A DNA stretch of 64,000 nt from Planotetraspora phitsanulokensis (GCF_016863295.1 NZ_BOOP01000013.1:1-64000), one strand, 5' to 3'. Counted from the stretch's first letter, positions 42,618 to 51,813 are shown. The notes: generated by a model not told the origin, from the letters alone. Translations and numbers: made by a program.

Positions 42618-44057
42618 ATGTCCCACCCGACCGCGGCGACGCCCGAGACGGCCGTCCTCGCACCCGCCCGCGGCGCCCCCGCCGGGGCGAAGAACGGCCG
42701 CATGGTGTCAGCCCTGGTCTTCGTCGTGCTCGTGTACGCGCTGATGCAGACGATGCTCGTGCCGGCTCTGCCGGTCCTCGCCTCGGATCTCCACGCGGGG
42801 CTCGGCACAAGCGGGTGGGTGCTCACGTCCTACCTGCTCACGGGCTCGGTTCTCGCTCCGATAGCAGGATCCTTCGGAGACCGGCTCGGCCACAGACGAG
42901 TGCTGACGGTGGTTCTCGCCGTCTTCGCGGTCGCCACGTTCGCGGCGGCGTTCTCCTCCACCATCGGGGTCCTGATCGCGTGCCGTGCCGTGCAGGGGAT
43001 CAGCACCGCGACCTTTCCCCTCGCGTTGGCGATCGTTCGCCGCCATTTGACCGGCAAGGAGATGAGCACGGCGATCGGCTGGATCTCCGGAGTGCTCGGG
43101 CTGGGTGCGGGCGCCGCGCTCGTCATCGGCGGTGCCATCCTCAAGGTCTCCAGCTGGCACGGGATATTCATCGTCGCAGGAGTGCTGATCGTCGTCAGCC
43201 TCACGTTCGTGGCCCTCTGGGTGCCGCAGACTCCCCGGACCGGGCAGGCGAGCCAGACCGACTACGCGGGCGCCGCGCTGCTGACCGTGGCGCTCGCCGC
43301 CCTTCTGCTGGGCGTCACCCAGGGCCCCTCCTGGGGCTGGACCGCCGGGCCGACCCTGCTCCTGTTCGGTGGAGCGATCGTCGCCCTCGTCCTTCTCGTC
43401 ATCGTCGAACGCCGTGTGACGACGCCGCTGGTCGACGTGAGATCACTCACCAGGCCCTCATTGGCCATCGCCAACACGCTCGTCCTGGTGAACGGCTTCG
43501 TCTCCTACATCATTTATCTCTGTATGCCGAGCATCCTCGAAGCCGATCCCGGCACCGGTTACGGGTACGGCTACGACGTCCTGCGCACCGGTCTCGTTCT
43601 TCTCCCGTCCGCGGTCTGTGTGTTCGTCGGCGGCCGTGCGGCACCGGCTCTCCTCGGATGGGTGGGTCATCGACCGAGCATGGTCGTCGCCATGGCGAGC
43701 ATGGGTCTCGGCGCACTCGGTCTCACGCTCTGGCCGGCTGCGATGTGGTCGATACTGGCGTCGTTCTGCGTGCTGAGCCTGGGGATCGGCGCGGGCATCT
43801 CGGTGATCTACCAGATCATCGCCCGCGTCGTGCCCGTCGACGAGGTCGCCGCGGCCGGTGGACTGAACACGGTGATCCGGTCGGTGGGATCCGCCGCGGG
43901 TTCCCCGGTGGCCGGCGCCATCCTGGCCGCAGGAGCCGGCGGCGCCACGACGACCATCGCCCTCGCCAACTACCAGCACGCCTTCGCCCTCGCCACGGTC
44001 CTGTCCGTAGCCGCGGCGGGACTCGCATGCGTACTCAGGATGCCCGCGAACCGCTGA
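42618..44057 (+). CDS. MFS drug exporter, DHA2 (14-TM) type
   Basis: A 479-residue transporter with about 14 helices. Motif A is GSFGDRLGHRRVL between helices 2 and 3, motif C-like ISGVLGLGAGAALVIGGAIL is in helix 5, and the central QGPSWGWTAGPTLLLF loop separates the halves. The EmrB/QacA branch exports hydrophobic compounds by proton antiport. A strong AGGAGGAG precedes the ATG. Likely induced when its substrate binds the divergent TetR. Confidence 0.93.
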   Translation: MSHPTAATPETAVLAPARGAPAGAKNGRMVSALVFVVLVYALMQTMLVPALPVLASDLHAGLGTSGWVLTSYLLTGSVLAPIAGSFGDRLGHRRVLTVVLAVFAVATFAAAFSSTIGVLIACRAVQGISTATFPLALAIVRRHLTGKEMSTAIGWISGVLGLGAGAALVIGGAILKVSSWHGIFIVAGVLIVVSLTFVALWVPQTPRTGQASQTDYAGAALLTVALAALLLGVTQGPSWGWTAGPTLLLFGGAIVALVLLVIVERRVTTPLVDVRSLTRPSLAIANTLVLVNGFVSYIIYLCMPSILEADPGTGYGYGYDVLRTGLVLLPSAVCVFVGGRAAPALLGWVGHRPSMVVAMASMGLGALGLTLWPAAMWSILASFCVLSLGIGAGISVIYQIIARVVPVDEVAAAGGLNTVIRSVGSAAGSPVAGAILAAGAGGATTTIALANYQHAFALATVLSVAAAGLACVLRMPANR

Positions 44058-44155
44058 TGCACGACCGCGGCCGCCGCCCAGCGCACATCCTGTCCGGCGG
44101 GTGCTCGCGGCTCGGCCTTTCTTCGGTGCGCTGGACCGGCCACGCCGAAGGGGAG

Positions 44156-44173
44156 GCGCACCGCAGGGTGCGC
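44156..44173. terminator. Hairpin between convergent genes
   Basis: GCGCACC-GCAG-GGTGCGC, seven perfect pairs with a tetraloop, between the MFS gene and the collagen-like gene. Confidence 0.65.
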
Positions 44174-44219
44174 ATCCCCGGCGGGTCTCGATGTCGCGAG
44201 ACGATCGACGGCCCGATGG

Positions 44220-44840
44220 TCAGGCGTTCAGGCACAGGACATAGATGACTCCGGAGATCTGGCCGGCTCCGGGCGTCACGGTCACCGACCAACCCACCGA
44301 GACGTCGCCCTCTGTCAGGGGAACACTCGAGCGCACCGCGGCGCCGTCAGGGAGCCTGAACCCTCCGCCGGTCGCGATCCTCCCTGGCACGCACCTCACT
44401 TGTCCACCTGCGTTGGTGATCGGTGACTGAATGATCTGGATGTCGGGCGCTCCGGCGGTTCCGGGCGGGCCGGCGGGACCCCGTGCGCCCGTCGCGCCCT
44501 GCGGACCTGCCGGCCCGGTGGCTCCCTTCGGGCCTGCCGGTCCGGTCGCGCCCCTCGGTCCGGTGGTCCCCTTCGCGCCGGTGGCGCCCTTCGGCCCGGT
44601 GGCTCCACGCGGACCCTGAAGGCCCTTCTGGTTCCATGACGTACGCGTCTCGGTGGCGCGGCATTTGGTACTGGCGGACACGATGCGTGCTGCGCGGGTG
44701 GCCTTGTCGACGCAGGCGTAGATCACCGGGGCGGGGGCGGCGGAAGCGGTCGCCATCCCGCCGACGGTGAGCAGCGATCCGGTGAGCGCGCCCACCGCTA
44801 AGACGCCGACCGTACGTCCACCGGGCAACTTGAGGATCAT
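44220..44840 (-). CDS. Secreted collagen-like protein
   Basis: A 206-residue exoprotein. A signal peptide ends near residue 35 (MATASAAP). A short domain with two Cys ([20 protein letters not shown]) leads to 20 uninterrupted Gly-X-Y triplets (residues 73-132, mostly GAT, GPA and GPK), then a C-terminal globular domain with two Cys ending VIYVLCLNA. The triplet block predicts a short triple helix, so the protein would be a trimer on the cell surface. Similar proteins are widespread in actinomycetes, function unknown. Confidence 0.88.
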   Translation of the reverse strand: MILKLPGGRTVGVLAVGALTGSLLTVGGMATASAAPAPVIYACVDKATRAARIVSASTKCRATETRTSWNQKGLQGPRGATGPKGATGAKGTTGPRGATGPAGPKGATGPAGPQGATGARGPAGPPGTAGAPDIQIIQSPITNAGGQVRCVPGRIATGGGFRLPDGAAVRSSVPLTEGDVSVGWSVTVTPGAGQISGVIYVLCLNA

Positions 44841-45035
44841 GTGGATGTGGCCTCCTGCAGCGATGACGGATCTTGACGCATCTGAGCGTGATCGATATCC
44901 GGGATCGCGTCATCGGTGCCAGTACCTGGATCGTCAGGGTGCCGGCCCCCGATCAGCTGGGTGCCGGCACCCAGGAAGCCGGGGTCGTCCAGGCCATACG
45001 GGGCCCGCTGGAGTCGCGATGTATCTCGCGGACCA

Positions 45036-46016
45036 TCAGCCGTTCACGGTGATGACGATCTTGCCGGCGGGGTGGCCTTCGGCGAGGTATCTGATGGCGT
45101 CGGGGGCTTCGGCGAGGGGGTAGGTGCGGTCGATGACCGGGGTGACGGCGCCGGCTTCGATCAGCCGTCCCAGCTCCTCCAGCTCCTGCGCGCGCTCCTT
45201 GGAGGCCAGGCCGCGCAGGTGCTGGCTGGTGAACATCGACACGAAGGGTGCGCGCATCTGGCGGGTGTAGCCGCCGAGCAGTCCGCCGGCGTCGTGACCG
45301 CCGCCGGCCAGCACCAGCGTCCCGCGCGGGGTCAGGGCGCGCCGCAGCAGCGACAGCGGCCGGCACCCCGCGGTGTCGATGATCACGTCGTGGCTCGGCC
45401 CGTCGCGGTCGACCTCCTCACGGGTGTAGTCGATGACCTCCTCGGCGCCGAGCGACCGCACCAGCTCCACCTTGCCGGTGCCGCACACGCCGGTCACCCT
45501 CGCGCCGAACGCCTTGGCGATCTGCACCGCGTACGACCCGATGCCGCCGGCCGCGCCGATGACCATCACCTTCTGCCCCGGCTGGACCCGGCCGCCGTCG
45601 CGGACGGATTCCAGCGCGGTCACCCCGGAGATGGGCACCGCGGCGGCCTGCTCGAACGACAGTCCGGACGGCTTGGACGCGAGCCGTTCGCAGGAGGCGG
45701 CCGCGTATTCGGCGTAGGTGCCGCTCGGGGTGGTGCCGTACACCTCGTCGCCGGGCTGGAATCGCGTCACGCCGGGGCCGACCGCCGCCACCACCCCGGC
45801 CAGCGCGCGGCCTCGCACCGCGACCTTGGGCCGTGTCAGCCCGAACGCGACCCGCGCGCCGTACGGCCGGCCGGTCATGCAGACCCACACGCCCGGGTCC
45901 ACCCCGGCGGCGTGCACCTGGACCAGCACCTGATCCTTTCGGATCGGCGGCCGGTCGACCTCGCGTAACCGGAGCACGTCGGCCGAGCCGTACACATCCT
46001 GAGCGATCGCTTTCAT
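45036..46016 (-). CDS. Quinone-oxidoreductase-like MDR protein
   Basis: A 326-residue medium-chain reductase of the zinc-free quinone oxidoreductase type: MKAIAQDVYGSADVLRLREV, GDEVYGTTPSGTYAEYAAAS, the NADPH motif KVMVIGAAGGIGSYAVQIAK and the family VIDRTYPLAEAPDAIRYLAE. NADPH is likely. It is the last gene of an operon with an XRE protein and a membrane protein; its start overlaps the XRE stop as ATGA. Confidence 0.93.
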   Translation of the reverse strand: MKAIAQDVYGSADVLRLREVDRPPIRKDQVLVQVHAAGVDPGVWVCMTGRPYGARVAFGLTRPKVAVRGRALAGVVAAVGPGVTRFQPGDEVYGTTPSGTYAEYAAASCERLASKPSGLSFEQAAAVPISGVTALESVRDGGRVQPGQKVMVIGAAGGIGSYAVQIAKAFGARVTGVCGTGKVELVRSLGAEEVIDYTREEVDRDGPSHDVIIDTAGCRPLSLLRRALTPRGTLVLAGGGHDAGGLLGGYTRQMRAPFVSMFTSQHLRGLASKERAQELEELGRLIEAGAVTPVIDRTYPLAEAPDAIRYLAEGHPAGKIVITVNG

Positions 46017-46246
46017 GTCGTCTCCTCCTGTGAGCCGGGATATTGGAACACCTCATCGAGCGGAACCTTGAACACGTGGGCGATCTGGAAGGCGATCTCG
46101 AGGGACGGCGAGTACCGGCCCTGTTCGATGGCGATGACGGTCTGCCGGGTCACGCCGATGCGCTCGGCCAGCTCGGCCTGGGTCATCTCGTCGTGCGCGA
46201 ACCGCAGAGCACGGATGCGGTTGGTCACACGGGTCGGTTTCACCAT
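46013..46246 (-). CDS. Short XRE/Cro-type regulator
   Basis: A 77-residue helix-turn-helix protein: NRIRALRFAHDEMTQAELAE, RIGVTRQTVIAIEQGRYSPS, LEIAFQIAHVFKVPLDEVFQ. No ligand domain. Proteins of this size are often encoded beside DUF2178-type membrane proteins, as here; its start overlaps that gene by seven bases. It probably binds the repeated ATGT-N11-ACAT sites upstream of the operon. Confidence 0.9.
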   Translation of the reverse strand: MVKPTRVTNRIRALRFAHDEMTQAELAERIGVTRQTVIAIEQGRYSPSLEIAFQIAHVFKVPLDEVFQYPGSQEETT

Positions 46247-46668
46247 TGGGGGAGGCTCCCGCGGTACACGATGACCTTGGTGACGTTGCTCAGGACCGCC
46301 GACAGCGCGAAGCACAGGTAGACGACGTTGGCGATCCAGAACCGGTCCCATCCGGCCATCGCCATGAGCATCGCCGCGACGGCGCCGATCGTCACGAACG
46401 ACTGGCCGACGTGATCGCCCAGCCGCCCGATCTCGCGGTCTCGCACGTCCTTGGCAAGTGACGCCTTCGGGTTCACCGCGCCGGCCACGACCTCGGCCAC
46501 GATCGCGGCGACGATGGCCGCCCCCACGCTCCACAGCAGCGCCGCGGCATAGGGCGCCTCGGCCAGCGGCCGCTCGCCGGCCCGGGACAGCACCACGACG
46601 ACGTACCCGCCGTACGCGGCGACGGCCACCACCAGCCGGATCCACGCCCGTTTCTCTTCGAGGGTCAT
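46240..46668 (-). CDS. DUF2178-like membrane protein
   Basis: A 142-residue protein with four helices: LVVAVAAYGGYVVVVL, LLWSVGAAIVAAIVAEVVAG, SFVTIGAVAAMLMAMAG and WIANVVYLCFALSAVL, with basic connecting loops. The ATG at 46668 has GGAGAAGG upstream; a further in-frame ATG at 46701 lies inside an operator-like repeat. It may be a membrane sensor or anti-regulator for the XRE protein; inferred only from the conserved pairing. Confidence 0.8.
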   Translation of the reverse strand: MTLEEKRAWIRLVVAVAAYGGYVVVVLSRAGERPLAEAPYAAALLWSVGAAIVAAIVAEVVAGAVNPKASLAKDVRDREIGRLGDHVGQSFVTIGAVAAMLMAMAGWDRFWIANVVYLCFALSAVLSNVTKVIVYRGSLPQW

Positions 46669-46682
46669 GACCTTCTCCGTGA

Positions 46683-46747
46683 TGTACAGAATCTTTGACA
46701 TCTCGAAAGTAGCTAATCTTTGACCTCATGTCCAGAATCTTTTACAT
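46683..46747. promoter_or_regulatory. Direct operator-like repeats
   Basis: TGTACAGAATCTTTGACAT (46683-46701) and TGTCCAGAATCTTTTACAT (46729-46747) flank a middle partial copy, AATCTTTGACCTCAT (46715-46729). Spacing is about 23 bases, two helix turns. Probable cooperative binding sites of the XRE protein. Confidence 0.7.
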
Positions 46748-46836
46748 CGCCGTACGGACTCCTGGTGGCGGGACGTTCGGTGATCGATCACGCGGACACG
46801 AGCGTGATCGCGGGACGGCCGGGTACGGCGTCGCGG

Positions 46837-47262
46837 CTACGTGCCGAGGCCCTTGGTCTCCACGTGGCAGGAGTGGACCGAGTCGCCGGACTCGGCCACC
46901 GTCTTCCCGTCGACCTTGATCCGGCAGGTGATGGCGCCATCGGCGCCTGCGGCGTCCGCGTACAGCGACAGCGCGTGGACGTCGTCCGCCGCCGGCTCGG
47001 TCTTCATGAAAGGGAGGGAGACGGGAGAGTTGTACGAGGTGCCGAATCCGACGCCGAACGAGACGTTCTGGGCCGTCTTCGTCCCGTTCACGCCGACCAC
47101 CTCGAATGTGACCTCATGGTCGCCGGTCACGGCGCACCCGCCGGTGAGGAGGCAGGCCAGGCCGAGGAGTAGGCCGGCGACGGCCGGCCCGGGGGAGCGG
47201 TACGGCGGAGAGTATGCGGAGGTGCGGGCGTACGGCCGGCGGGACGGAGGGTGCTCGGTCAT
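46837..47262 (-). CDS. Lipoprotein, MmpS-like
   Basis: A 141-residue lipoprotein. A proline/tyrosine-rich start precedes AGLLLGLACLLTGGC, where Cys43 is the lipidated residue. The mature part is beta-rich with EVTFEVVGVNGTKTAQNVSF and ITCRIKVDGKTVAESGDSVH, resembling MmpS-type beta-sandwich domains. No MmpL gene is in the window. Divergent from the XRE gene at 47449. Confidence 0.75.
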   Translation of the reverse strand: MTEHPPSRRPYARTSAYSPPYRSPGPAVAGLLLGLACLLTGGCAVTGDHEVTFEVVGVNGTKTAQNVSFGVGFGTSYNSPVSLPFMKTEPAADDVHALSLYADAAGADGAITCRIKVDGKTVAESGDSVHSCHVETKGLGT

Positions 47263-47448
47263 TCGATGCTCCGAAGGGGGCGGCGACCCTGTCGCGGGGG
47301 AGGTGGCACTCTCGAACGCGAAGATGATCATACTTCGCCGTTGCCGAAAGAACCGGCAGAGACGGGACATTCCAACGCCTGCCGTAGGTCCTCGCGACAC
47401 TTCAGTAGTTTGCGGGTGCTTGACCTGCTTCTTCATATTGTGTCCGGT

Positions 47449-48267
47449 ATGAGGAGCCCTCTTGGTGAGTTCCTTCGCGCCCGGCGAGAGGTCACGACCG
47501 TCGACCAGGTGGGCCTGCAGCGCGTCGACGACAACAGCCGGACGCCGGGGTTGCGCCGGGACGAGGTGGCGATGCTGGCCGGCGTCAGCACCGACTACTA
47601 CATGCGGCTCGAGCAGGGGCGGGAACGCCACCCGTCGGACCAGGTGATCGAAGCCCTCGCCCGGGCGCTCCTCCTCGGCTCCGAGGCGACCGAGCATCTC
47701 CACCGGCTCGCCCGCGAACGGGTGCCGCTGCGGCGGCCGGTCGACCATCCCGTCCCGGACCTGCTCCGGCTCGTGAAGGCGTGGGACCACGGGCCCGCGT
47801 TCATCGTGAACCGCCGGTGGGACGTGCTCGTGCGAAACCCGCTGTCCGTGGCCGTGTGCGGATGGATGGAGCACAGCGACAACCTCCTGCGGCTGATCTT
47901 CCTCAACCCCGAGTCGCAGGAGTTCTTCCGGAAGGACTGGGAACAGGAGGCGCGCGCCTACGTGGCACACGTGCGCGCCCTCGCGGGAGGGAACGACGAG
48001 GACCCGTTCCTGCGCGAGCTGGTCGACGAGCTCACGCGGTCGAGCGAGGCCTTCCGCCGGATGTGGGCTCGCCACGACGTGTACGCCAGGACGCAGCAGT
48101 ACGTGCACATGCACCATCGCGACGCCGGCGACCTGGCGATCCGCTTCGAGGGGTTCAACGTCAACAGCGCCCCGGGCCAGATCCTCGTGGTCGGTCAGGC
48201 CGAGACCGGCAGCCGGTCCGAGGACGCGCTCATCACACTGAGCCGGTCTTTGGTCGACAGCAGGTGA
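47449..48267 (+). CDS. XRE-family regulator, MmyB-type
   Basis: A 272-residue regulator, related to that at 15219-16052. Helix-turn-helix: GLRRDEVAMLAGVSTDYYMR with LEQGRERHPSDQVIEALARA; ligand domain with FIVNRRWDVLVRNPL, LIFLNPESQEFFRKDWEQEA and FRRMWARHDV. The frame is open upstream to 47251, but ATG 47449 starts the conserved domain. The neighbours do not show an obvious target; the lipoprotein gene is divergent. Confidence 0.92.
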   Translation: MRSPLGEFLRARREVTTVDQVGLQRVDDNSRTPGLRRDEVAMLAGVSTDYYMRLEQGRERHPSDQVIEALARALLLGSEATEHLHRLARERVPLRRPVDHPVPDLLRLVKAWDHGPAFIVNRRWDVLVRNPLSVAVCGWMEHSDNLLRLIFLNPESQEFFRKDWEQEARAYVAHVRALAGGNDEDPFLRELVDELTRSSEAFRRMWARHDVYARTQQYVHMHHRDAGDLAIRFEGFNVNSAPGQILVVGQAETGSRSEDALITLSRSLVDSR

Positions 48268-48286
48268 GTCGGGCGGCCGGGCCGCG

Positions 48287-48910
48287 CTAGCTCCTCCCGC
48301 CGAGTAGTTGGCGGATCTCGGCCTCCTGCTCGCGGATCCGCGCGAGGTCCGCGCCGTAGCCGGCGTCCAACTCGACCAGCGTCTCGTACGCGGAGACGGC
48401 CTCGGAGGCGAGCCTGCGCGCCTCGGCGGCGGAGCCCGGCGCGCCCGACAGGGCCAGAGCGGTCGCGAGTCTGCCCTTGGCGTCGGCGGTCATCCCGGCC
48501 AGTTTGGCGAGCCGGCCGCGGGGGCTCGTCACGGGGCGGAGGGAATGGGCCAGGCTGAGCAGCCCGTCCATCACCATCGCGTCTCTGCTCACCTCGCCGC
48601 CAGTGAGTTCCAGGTAGCTGCTCACGCAGGAGCGGGCTGTGATCACCGCCTCGCTGAAACGGCGACCCTGGATGAGCATTCCCGCGTGGTTGTACAGCTT
48701 GCCCGCGAGCTGGGCGAGATGCTGGTCGTTCTCCGGTTCCTCCTGTTGGAGGCCGCGGATGATGTCGAGCGCCTTCTGGTTGCTCTGGAGGGCCTGGTCC
48801 ACGCGGCCCGCCCGCCAGTAGAGCAGGGCTTCCTGGGCATGATCGTTGGAGGCGTCCTGAAGTCTCTGCAACCGCCGTTCACGTCGTGCTTCAGAGTCGA
48901 ACAGCCCCAC
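48287..48910 (-). CDS. TPR-like helical protein
   Basis: A 207-residue soluble protein with antiparallel helix pairs: ASNDHAQEALLYWRAGRVDQ, ALQSNQKALDIIRGLQQEEP, LAGKLYNHAGMLIQGRRFSE and ASEAVSAYETLVELDAGYGA. These fit tetratricopeptide repeats and suggest a protein-binding scaffold. Start GTG 48910. No enzyme domain, no membrane segment. Convergent with the XRE gene with only 19 bases between. Confidence 0.75.
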   Translation of the reverse strand: MGLFDSEARRERRLQRLQDASNDHAQEALLYWRAGRVDQALQSNQKALDIIRGLQQEEPENDQHLAQLAGKLYNHAGMLIQGRRFSEAVITARSCVSSYLELTGGEVSRDAMVMDGLLSLAHSLRPVTSPRGRLAKLAGMTADAKGRLATALALSGAPGSAAEARRLASEAVSAYETLVELDAGYGADLARIREQEAEIRQLLGGRS

Positions 48911-49015
48911 GTCAACACCGCCCGTTGATCCCCGAAAGATCCACTTGGCCCGGACGGTATCACCGTGAATCGGACAGGTCGATAGATCTCTTCATGCCAT
49001 GGTCCGGACCGGGAG

Positions 49016-49660
49016 TCAGCGCAGGAGACGGTCGACCAGATCCGTCCAGCCCGCCTCGATGCGTTCCATCGGCATCCCGCGCTGCGTGTGCAAGTGGTTG
49101 ACGAGCGCCACGTCGAGGTAACCGAGCAGTGCCTCGACCAGCAACTCGATGTCGCCCGTGACCCCGGCGGCCCGCAGCAGGGTCGTCAGGTGCAGGGCAT
49201 GGACGTCTCTGGGCGGGTGATGGGCATAGCGGCGAGCCGGTTTCTGCTCCGCCGCCAGATACAGGTCGCGGTAGCGGATCTCGTGGCGGATGGCCGCGGT
49301 CCCGAAGGCGTGAAGCCGTTCCCTCGGCGGGGCGCCGAGCCCGAGCGGGGGAGGGCCGGCGAGGAACGCCTCCTGGAAGGTCCGCTCCGCGTGATCCAGC
49401 AGGGCGAGCATCAGGCCCGCGCGATCGCCGAATCGCCGGTAGACGGTTCCCTTGCCGACCGACGCCGCCGCGGCCACGGCGTCCATGGTGACGTGCTCCG
49501 CCCCGTGTCGCGCCACGAGACGGGCGGCGGCGTCGAGCAGGCGGTTCCGATTGCGCGCCGCGTCCGCGCGCTCCTGTGGAGCCTGGCCGGCCAGGGGGAG
49601 CGGGAGAGTGGCGGGGCCGTCCGCCGCGATCCCGGCTCGAGAGGGCTGGTCGTCGCTCAC
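49016..49660 (-). CDS. TetR-family regulator
   Basis: A 214-residue protein: RNRLLDAAARLVARHGAEHV, TMDAVAAAASVGKGTVYRRF, GDRAGLMLALLDHAERTF. The C-terminal part resembles the SbtR/PsrA-type ligand domain (TetR_C_33). Start GTG 49660. There is no divergent enzyme gene; upstream DNA to 49786 holds no clear palindrome, so its target is unknown. Confidence 0.88.
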   Translation of the reverse strand: MSDDQPSRAGIAADGPATLPLPLAGQAPQERADAARNRNRLLDAAARLVARHGAEHVTMDAVAAAASVGKGTVYRRFGDRAGLMLALLDHAERTFQEAFLAGPPPLGLGAPPRERLHAFGTAAIRHEIRYRDLYLAAEQKPARRYAHHPPRDVHALHLTTLLRAAGVTGDIELLVEALLGYLDVALVNHLHTQRGMPMERIEAGWTDLVDRLLR

Positions 49661-49786
49661 GAAGAGATCCTAGTCACGGGAGTTCGACCGGACTTCGCCC
49701 TGACGATGAGCGCCCGCGTCGCCCCAGGAGATCGCGTCTCCCGGGGGATGCGGGCGCTCGCCCCCGCCCGGCCGGTCCGGAGCGCG

Positions 49787-50461
49787 TCAGCTCAGGGTGA
49801 CCATGGTGCCGCCTGAGAGCGGCGAGTCGTGCAACTCGATCGACGCGGCGTCCGTGCCCTTCGGGACGTCGAACACGACGATGCCCTTCACCGAGTTCCC
49901 CGGGTTGATCTCCTCGTACAGCGACTTCGACGCGTCGCCCATGTAGACGGCCGCCTCGGAGTCGGCGGAGAACTCCTTGCCCGTCGCGTCGAACAGCCTC
50001 TGCGCCTCACCCGTGAACGCCTGCGACTGCTCCCCGATGTTCTTCACGGTGACGTAGACGAGGAAGAACTGACCTTGCGCCTTCTTCCCCAGGTAGCGGT
50101 CGCCGACCCGAGACGCGGTGCCGAGCTTGGTGACCTTGAACGCGAAGTCTCCGTCCCGCACCTGTGCGCCGATCCCCGCGGTCGCGGCGTCGGCCCGATG
50201 GGCTTCCTTCGACGCGGCGCCGCCCGCGGGGGTGGGGGAGCCGGAGCCGTTGGACGCGAGAGCGCCGCACGCCGCGAACACGGCGAGGATCCCGGCGACG
50301 GCGAGAATCCACGTGAGGCCGCGGCGCTTCTTCTTCGGCGGGGCAAGCGGTGCCTGGAACGTTCCAGCATGACCGTACGGCCCGCTGTAGGGCTGCTGGT
50401 ACCGCGAATTCTGAGAAGTCTGATCAATGGGATGGGTGGGCCGGCCGTCGTACTGGGTCAT
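49787..50461 (-). CDS. Membrane-anchored DUF4352 protein
   Basis: A 224-residue protein. A Tyr/Gln/Pro-rich cytoplasmic N-terminus (PYSGPYGHAGTF, APPKKKRRG) precedes one helix LTWILAVAGILAVFAACGAL. The extracellular part is a DUF4352 Ig-like fold: VRDGDFAFKVTKLGTASRVG, GQFFLVYVTVKNIGEQSQAF, LFDATGKEFSADSEAAVYMG and VKGIVVFDVPKG. Such proteins are surface-exposed and of unknown role (related to telokin-like/Ig domains). Start ATG 50461 has GGAG eight bases upstream. The 395 bases to the next gene hold only a hairpin. Confidence 0.85.
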   Translation of the reverse strand: MTQYDGRPTHPIDQTSQNSRYQQPYSGPYGHAGTFQAPLAPPKKKRRGLTWILAVAGILAVFAACGALASNGSGSPTPAGGAASKEAHRADAATAGIGAQVRDGDFAFKVTKLGTASRVGDRYLGKKAQGQFFLVYVTVKNIGEQSQAFTGEAQRLFDATGKEFSADSEAAVYMGDASKSLYEEINPGNSVKGIVVFDVPKGTDAASIELHDSPLSGGTMVTLS

Positions 50462-50691
50462 CGTTGTGCTCCAGGAGTCGAGAGTGTCCAGCGAGGTGAG
50501 GACGCCTTTTTCCGCTGACCGGTTGCCGGGCGTTGCCGAAGCGTTAGCCCACCGCTTCATTTGCGGCACGGCAATTTAAGAAAAATCCCTATTTGCCTTG
50601 CCGAATCCCCAGAGCCGGCCCGCCTGGTTTCGCTGAGGGAGATGCCGTCCTGGCCGTAACGGGACCCTCGACGTCGGGCATGCGGAAGGCG

Positions 50692-50715
50692 GCGGGCGCC
50701 ATGAAAGGCGCCCGC
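50692..50715. promoter_or_regulatory. Perfect hairpin in divergent intergenic region
   Basis: GCGGGCGCC-ATGAAA-GGCGCCCGC, nine pairs. It is 142 bases before the beta-helix exoprotein start and may attenuate or shield transcription. No U-tract on either strand. Confidence 0.5.
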
Positions 50716-50856
50716 AAATCTTGGTCAAACTGTTCCGAACAGAGACGCTCCCTGATCGTTCACTCGGCCCAGGCATGTTTCCTTAATTGTCGGCGATGTC
50801 GACAGGCCATTCGTTACCGGCAGGACAAATGTCCATTTCTATATAGAGGCGGCCCG

Positions 50857-51762
50857 ATGGGCTCTTTTCCTAGAATTATCGGCGGCATAGGGGCGTTTGT
50901 GCTGGCGGGGATCACCCTGGGTGCGGCGCCGTCGCCGGCACAGGCGATGCCCCGTCTGGCGAGGGCCGTGACCGCCGTCCCGTGCGACCCGGACGCGCTC
51001 GTCACGGCGATCCGAACAGCCAACGGGGCGGGAGTCGGCACGCTCCTTCTCTCGCCGATCTGTGTCTACAACTACGTCGCAGCGGCCGCCCCAGGCGACG
51101 CCCTCCCGATCATCACGGGCGACATCACTCTGGTGGGTGGGCTGAACACGACGATCAGGCGCGACCCGACCACGCCCAACGCCTTCCGTGTCCTGGAGGT
51201 GGCATCCGGGGCGACACTCCGTGTCCGAAGGATCTCCATCGTGGGTGGAAGCACGACGAACTTCGGTGGTGGAATCCTCAACGCGGGCACCGTGGTCCTG
51301 GACCATACCGTCCTTGCCGGCAACCAGGCATCAAACGGTGGCGCGTTCGCGAATTATGCGGGCGCCAACGCGACGATCTCCCACAGCGTGCTCAACGAGA
51401 ACTCGGCAGGGAGCGTCGGAGGCGGTGCCATCATCAACTTCGGAACGCTGACGATGTCCAACAGCATTCTGAACAAGAACACTGCACCGATCAACGGCGG
51501 CGGACTGAACACCCAGCCGAACGGCGTGTCGCACCTCATCCAGAGCATCGTGGTGAACAACACATCCGGCAGCCTGGGTGGAGGCACGTCCAACCTGGGA
51601 ACCACCGACCTCGAGGGCCTCGTGGTCACGGGGAACAAGGGATCCGGCGGCGGCGGAATCGCCACCGGCAACGCCGATGTCAGCATCCGGAAATCGATTG
51701 TCGATAACAACGTCCCCGATAACTGCAGTCCGTTGAACACCATCCAGGGCTGCGTCGACTAG
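50857..51762 (+). CDS. Secreted right-handed beta-helix repeat protein
   Basis: A 301-residue exoprotein. Signal peptide to about residue 30 (LGAAPSPAQA). The remainder is a parallel beta-helix with repeating GGGIxNxGTxxLxxxxxxxN units (GGGILNAGTVVLDHTVLAGN, GGAIINFGTLTMSNSILNKN, GGGTSNLGTTDLEGLVVTGN). Beta-helix exoproteins are often polysaccharide-binding or -cleaving (pectate-lyase-like), but no catalytic residues stand out. Ribosome-binding site GAGG nine bases upstream. Followed by a strong terminator. Confidence 0.85.
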   Translation: MGSFPRIIGGIGAFVLAGITLGAAPSPAQAMPRLARAVTAVPCDPDALVTAIRTANGAGVGTLLLSPICVYNYVAAAAPGDALPIITGDITLVGGLNTTIRRDPTTPNAFRVLEVASGATLRVRRISIVGGSTTNFGGGILNAGTVVLDHTVLAGNQASNGGAFANYAGANATISHSVLNENSAGSVGGGAIINFGTLTMSNSILNKNTAPINGGGLNTQPNGVSHLIQSIVVNNTSGSLGGGTSNLGTTDLEGLVVTGNKGSGGGGIATGNADVSIRKSIVDNNVPDNCSPLNTIQGCVD

Positions 51763-51764
51763 CC

Positions 51765-51813
51765 GTCCGGCGGATCCCTGTCCGGGTGCACCACGAACAC
51801 GGATCCGCCGGAC
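51765..51813 (+). terminator. Strong stem-loop terminator
   Basis: GTCCGGCGGATCC (51765-51777) is exactly complementary to GGATCCGCCGGAC (51801-51813), 13 pairs, three bases after the beta-helix stop codon. Confidence 0.8.

Noticed and set aside
42815-44248. A 477-codon plus-strand frame overlapping the MFS gene
   Set aside because: It is an Arg-rich shadow in the wrong frame; the MFS frame has 14 helices and a strong ribosome-binding site.
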